A stretch of DNA of 64,000 nt, from contig CP121314.1 in NCBI GenBank assembly GCA_043557195.1, positions 496,001 through 560,000 of the forward strand, given 5' to 3'. Both the position numbers and the translations under genes were made by a program. Of the stretch, positions 63,150 through 64,000 are shown piece by piece. Position 1 is the first letter of the stretch. Each line of letters opens with the position of its first letter. The notes beneath the pieces were generated by a model. The model had not been told where the DNA came from. It ran no database searches and saw only the letters and a program-made list of their open reading frames with translations. This stretch comes from Jejuia sp043557195 (lineage in GTDB: Bacteria; Bacteroidota; Bacteroidia; Flavobacteriales; Flavobacteriaceae).

Positions 63150-63150
63150 T

Positions 63151-64000
63151 TTAGTTGAAATAGTCCCAAAAATTAACTTCTCTACCCTTTTGGTCAGATT
63201 TACCATCTCCAAAATTGACAGCTTGCTCTTTCATTTCTTGACGCATTTCTTTCAATAATTCTTCATACTCTGGCAAGAAAGATAAATCGGTAGTTTCCCA
63301 TGGATCTTTTTCAATATTAAAAAGTTGTGTTACTCTAGATCCTGCAGTGTATGGCCCATTTTTCCAATGTACCCCGGGAGCTTTCACATATTCTATTAAC
63401 TTATACTCGCCTTTTCTATAACCCCTTTGAAATTGCTTGTAGGCATGATATGTTGTATTTCTTACCTCTTTAACTTCACCATTGATAACAGGGACTAAAC
63501 TTTTACCATTCGCAGATTCTGGAGCTTCAATATTTACAACCTCACATACCGTTGGGAAAATATCATGTGTGTAGACAAAGGCATCAATCCTTTTTCCTTT
63601 ATCCTTTATGAATCCACCAGAAAGTACAAAAGGCACATGAATACCGTCTTCATCATATACACTTTGCTTTCCAATCAAGCCATGATTTCCCACTGCTAAA
63701 CCACTATCTCCAGCAAAAACAATTAAAGTATTTTTATACTGTCCTGTTTTCTTTAACGTTGCAATTACCTTCCTAATCTGCTCGTCTAAATGTGTGATAA
63801 TAGCATAATACTCCGCTAAATGCTTTCTTGCAACCTCTGTTGTTCGAGGCCAAGGGGCAAGTGCTTCATCACGCAGTGTCATATCTCCATTATCAAAAGG
63901 ATGCTGTGGCATGTAGGAAGGTGTTAATGTAATATCTTCATGCTTATACATATCCAAATATTTCTTTGGAGCTTGCCTTGGGTCGTGTGGTGCATGAAAC
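63151..64000 (-). CDS. Sulfatase, N-terminal part outside window (partial)
   Basis: Only the C-terminal ~283 codons are present; the frame stays open through 64000 (reading FHAPHDPRQAPKKYL upstream of the first visible Met), so the true start is outside. The metal-binding block FAGDSGLAVGNHGLIGK and the later GVHWKNGPYTAGSRVTQL and LFNIEKDPWETTDLS match S1-family sulfatases. The formylglycine site is not in the window. It is a second, clearly different sulfatase from the one at 45521. Confidence 0.88.
   Translation of the reverse strand, partial: FHAPHDPRQAPKKYLDMYKHEDITLTPSYMPQHPFDNGDMTLRDEALAPWPRTTEVARKHLAEYYAIITHLDEQIRKVIATLKKTGQYKNTLIVFAGDSGLAVGNHGLIGKQSVYDEDGIHVPFVLSGGFIKDKGKRIDAFVYTHDIFPTVCEVVNIEAPESANGKSLVPVINGEVKEVRNTTYHAYKQFQRGYRKGEYKLIEYVKAPGVHWKNGPYTAGSRVTQLFNIEKDPWETTDLSFLPEYEELLKEMRQEMKEQAVNFGDGKSDQKGREVNFWDYFN

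Overview
This window looks like chromosome from a marine member of the Flavobacteriaceae (Bacteroidota). The reasons are its low GC content, TonB-dependent receptors with carboxypeptidase-like N-termini, a type IX secretion C-terminal signal, small family markers such as DUF4295 next to bL28/bL33, and promoter elements of the TAnnTTTG type. I cannot name the genus. Most of it is ordinary, densely packed housekeeping DNA on both strands, with no tRNA, rRNA, CRISPR array, prophage or intact transposase.

Layout. 1-2.1 kb: three minus-strand envelope genes (repeat-rich secreted protein, T9SS-signal protein, outer-membrane barrel). 2.6-9.9 kb: a carboxypeptidase-like regulatory domain protein, rimO, a serine hydrolase, an amidase, a methyltransferase broken by a one-base frameshift, an SRPBCC protein and a DUF2750 protein. 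10-18.4 kb: a minus-strand core block with ftsY, DUF4295, rpmG, rpmB, cinA, an Hpt protein, a fumarylacetoacetase-family protein, a DnaQ-like exonuclease, a 2-oxoacid dehydrogenase E2, a glycosyltransferase and recR. 18.5-27.3 kb: a sodium/solute symporter, a CoA-binding protein, an outer-membrane receptor, fabH, htpG and an FKBP lipoprotein. 27.4-36.8 kb: a LytS/LytTR-type signalling operon with 2TM proteins, TonB, a NYN-domain protein, a TonB-dependent receptor and an ECF sigma factor. 37-48 kb: a pseudouridine synthase, a BKACE protein, topoisomerase III, a cassette-like lipoprotein gene, a PlsC-type acyltransferase, a Nudix hydrolase, a cyclophilin, a sulfatase and a TRIC channel. 48-54.4 kb: RDD, diverging from SpoIIM-DUF4129-DUF4350-MoxR-DUF805-DUF58. 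54.7-64 kb: a second DUF2141 gene, oxyR, small conserved genes, PadR-PspC-DUF2807 and a second sulfatase cut by the window edge.

The most interesting signal is regulatory. Four promoters in three separate regions (before the DUF2141-TPR-histidine kinase-2TM-2TM-LytTR operon, the TonB-dependent receptor at 33.6 kb, the second DUF2141 gene and the DUF2807 lipoprotein) share one architecture. Each has two direct ACARTTC half-sites exactly 21 bp apart, then a TTTG element ending exactly 40 bp after the proximal half-site. I infer that the LytTR regulator encoded here binds them, giving an autoregulated envelope regulon.

The second signal is repetitive DNA. Eight copies plus one end fragment of a roughly 80-150 bp structured repeat (ends GCGTTAGGGATTG and GGGTAACGCCC) lie only between genes. 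Their interiors fall into interchangeable subfamilies, and one copy carries another palindromic repeat inside it. A lipoprotein gene at 42.2 kb is framed by attC-like inverted structures.
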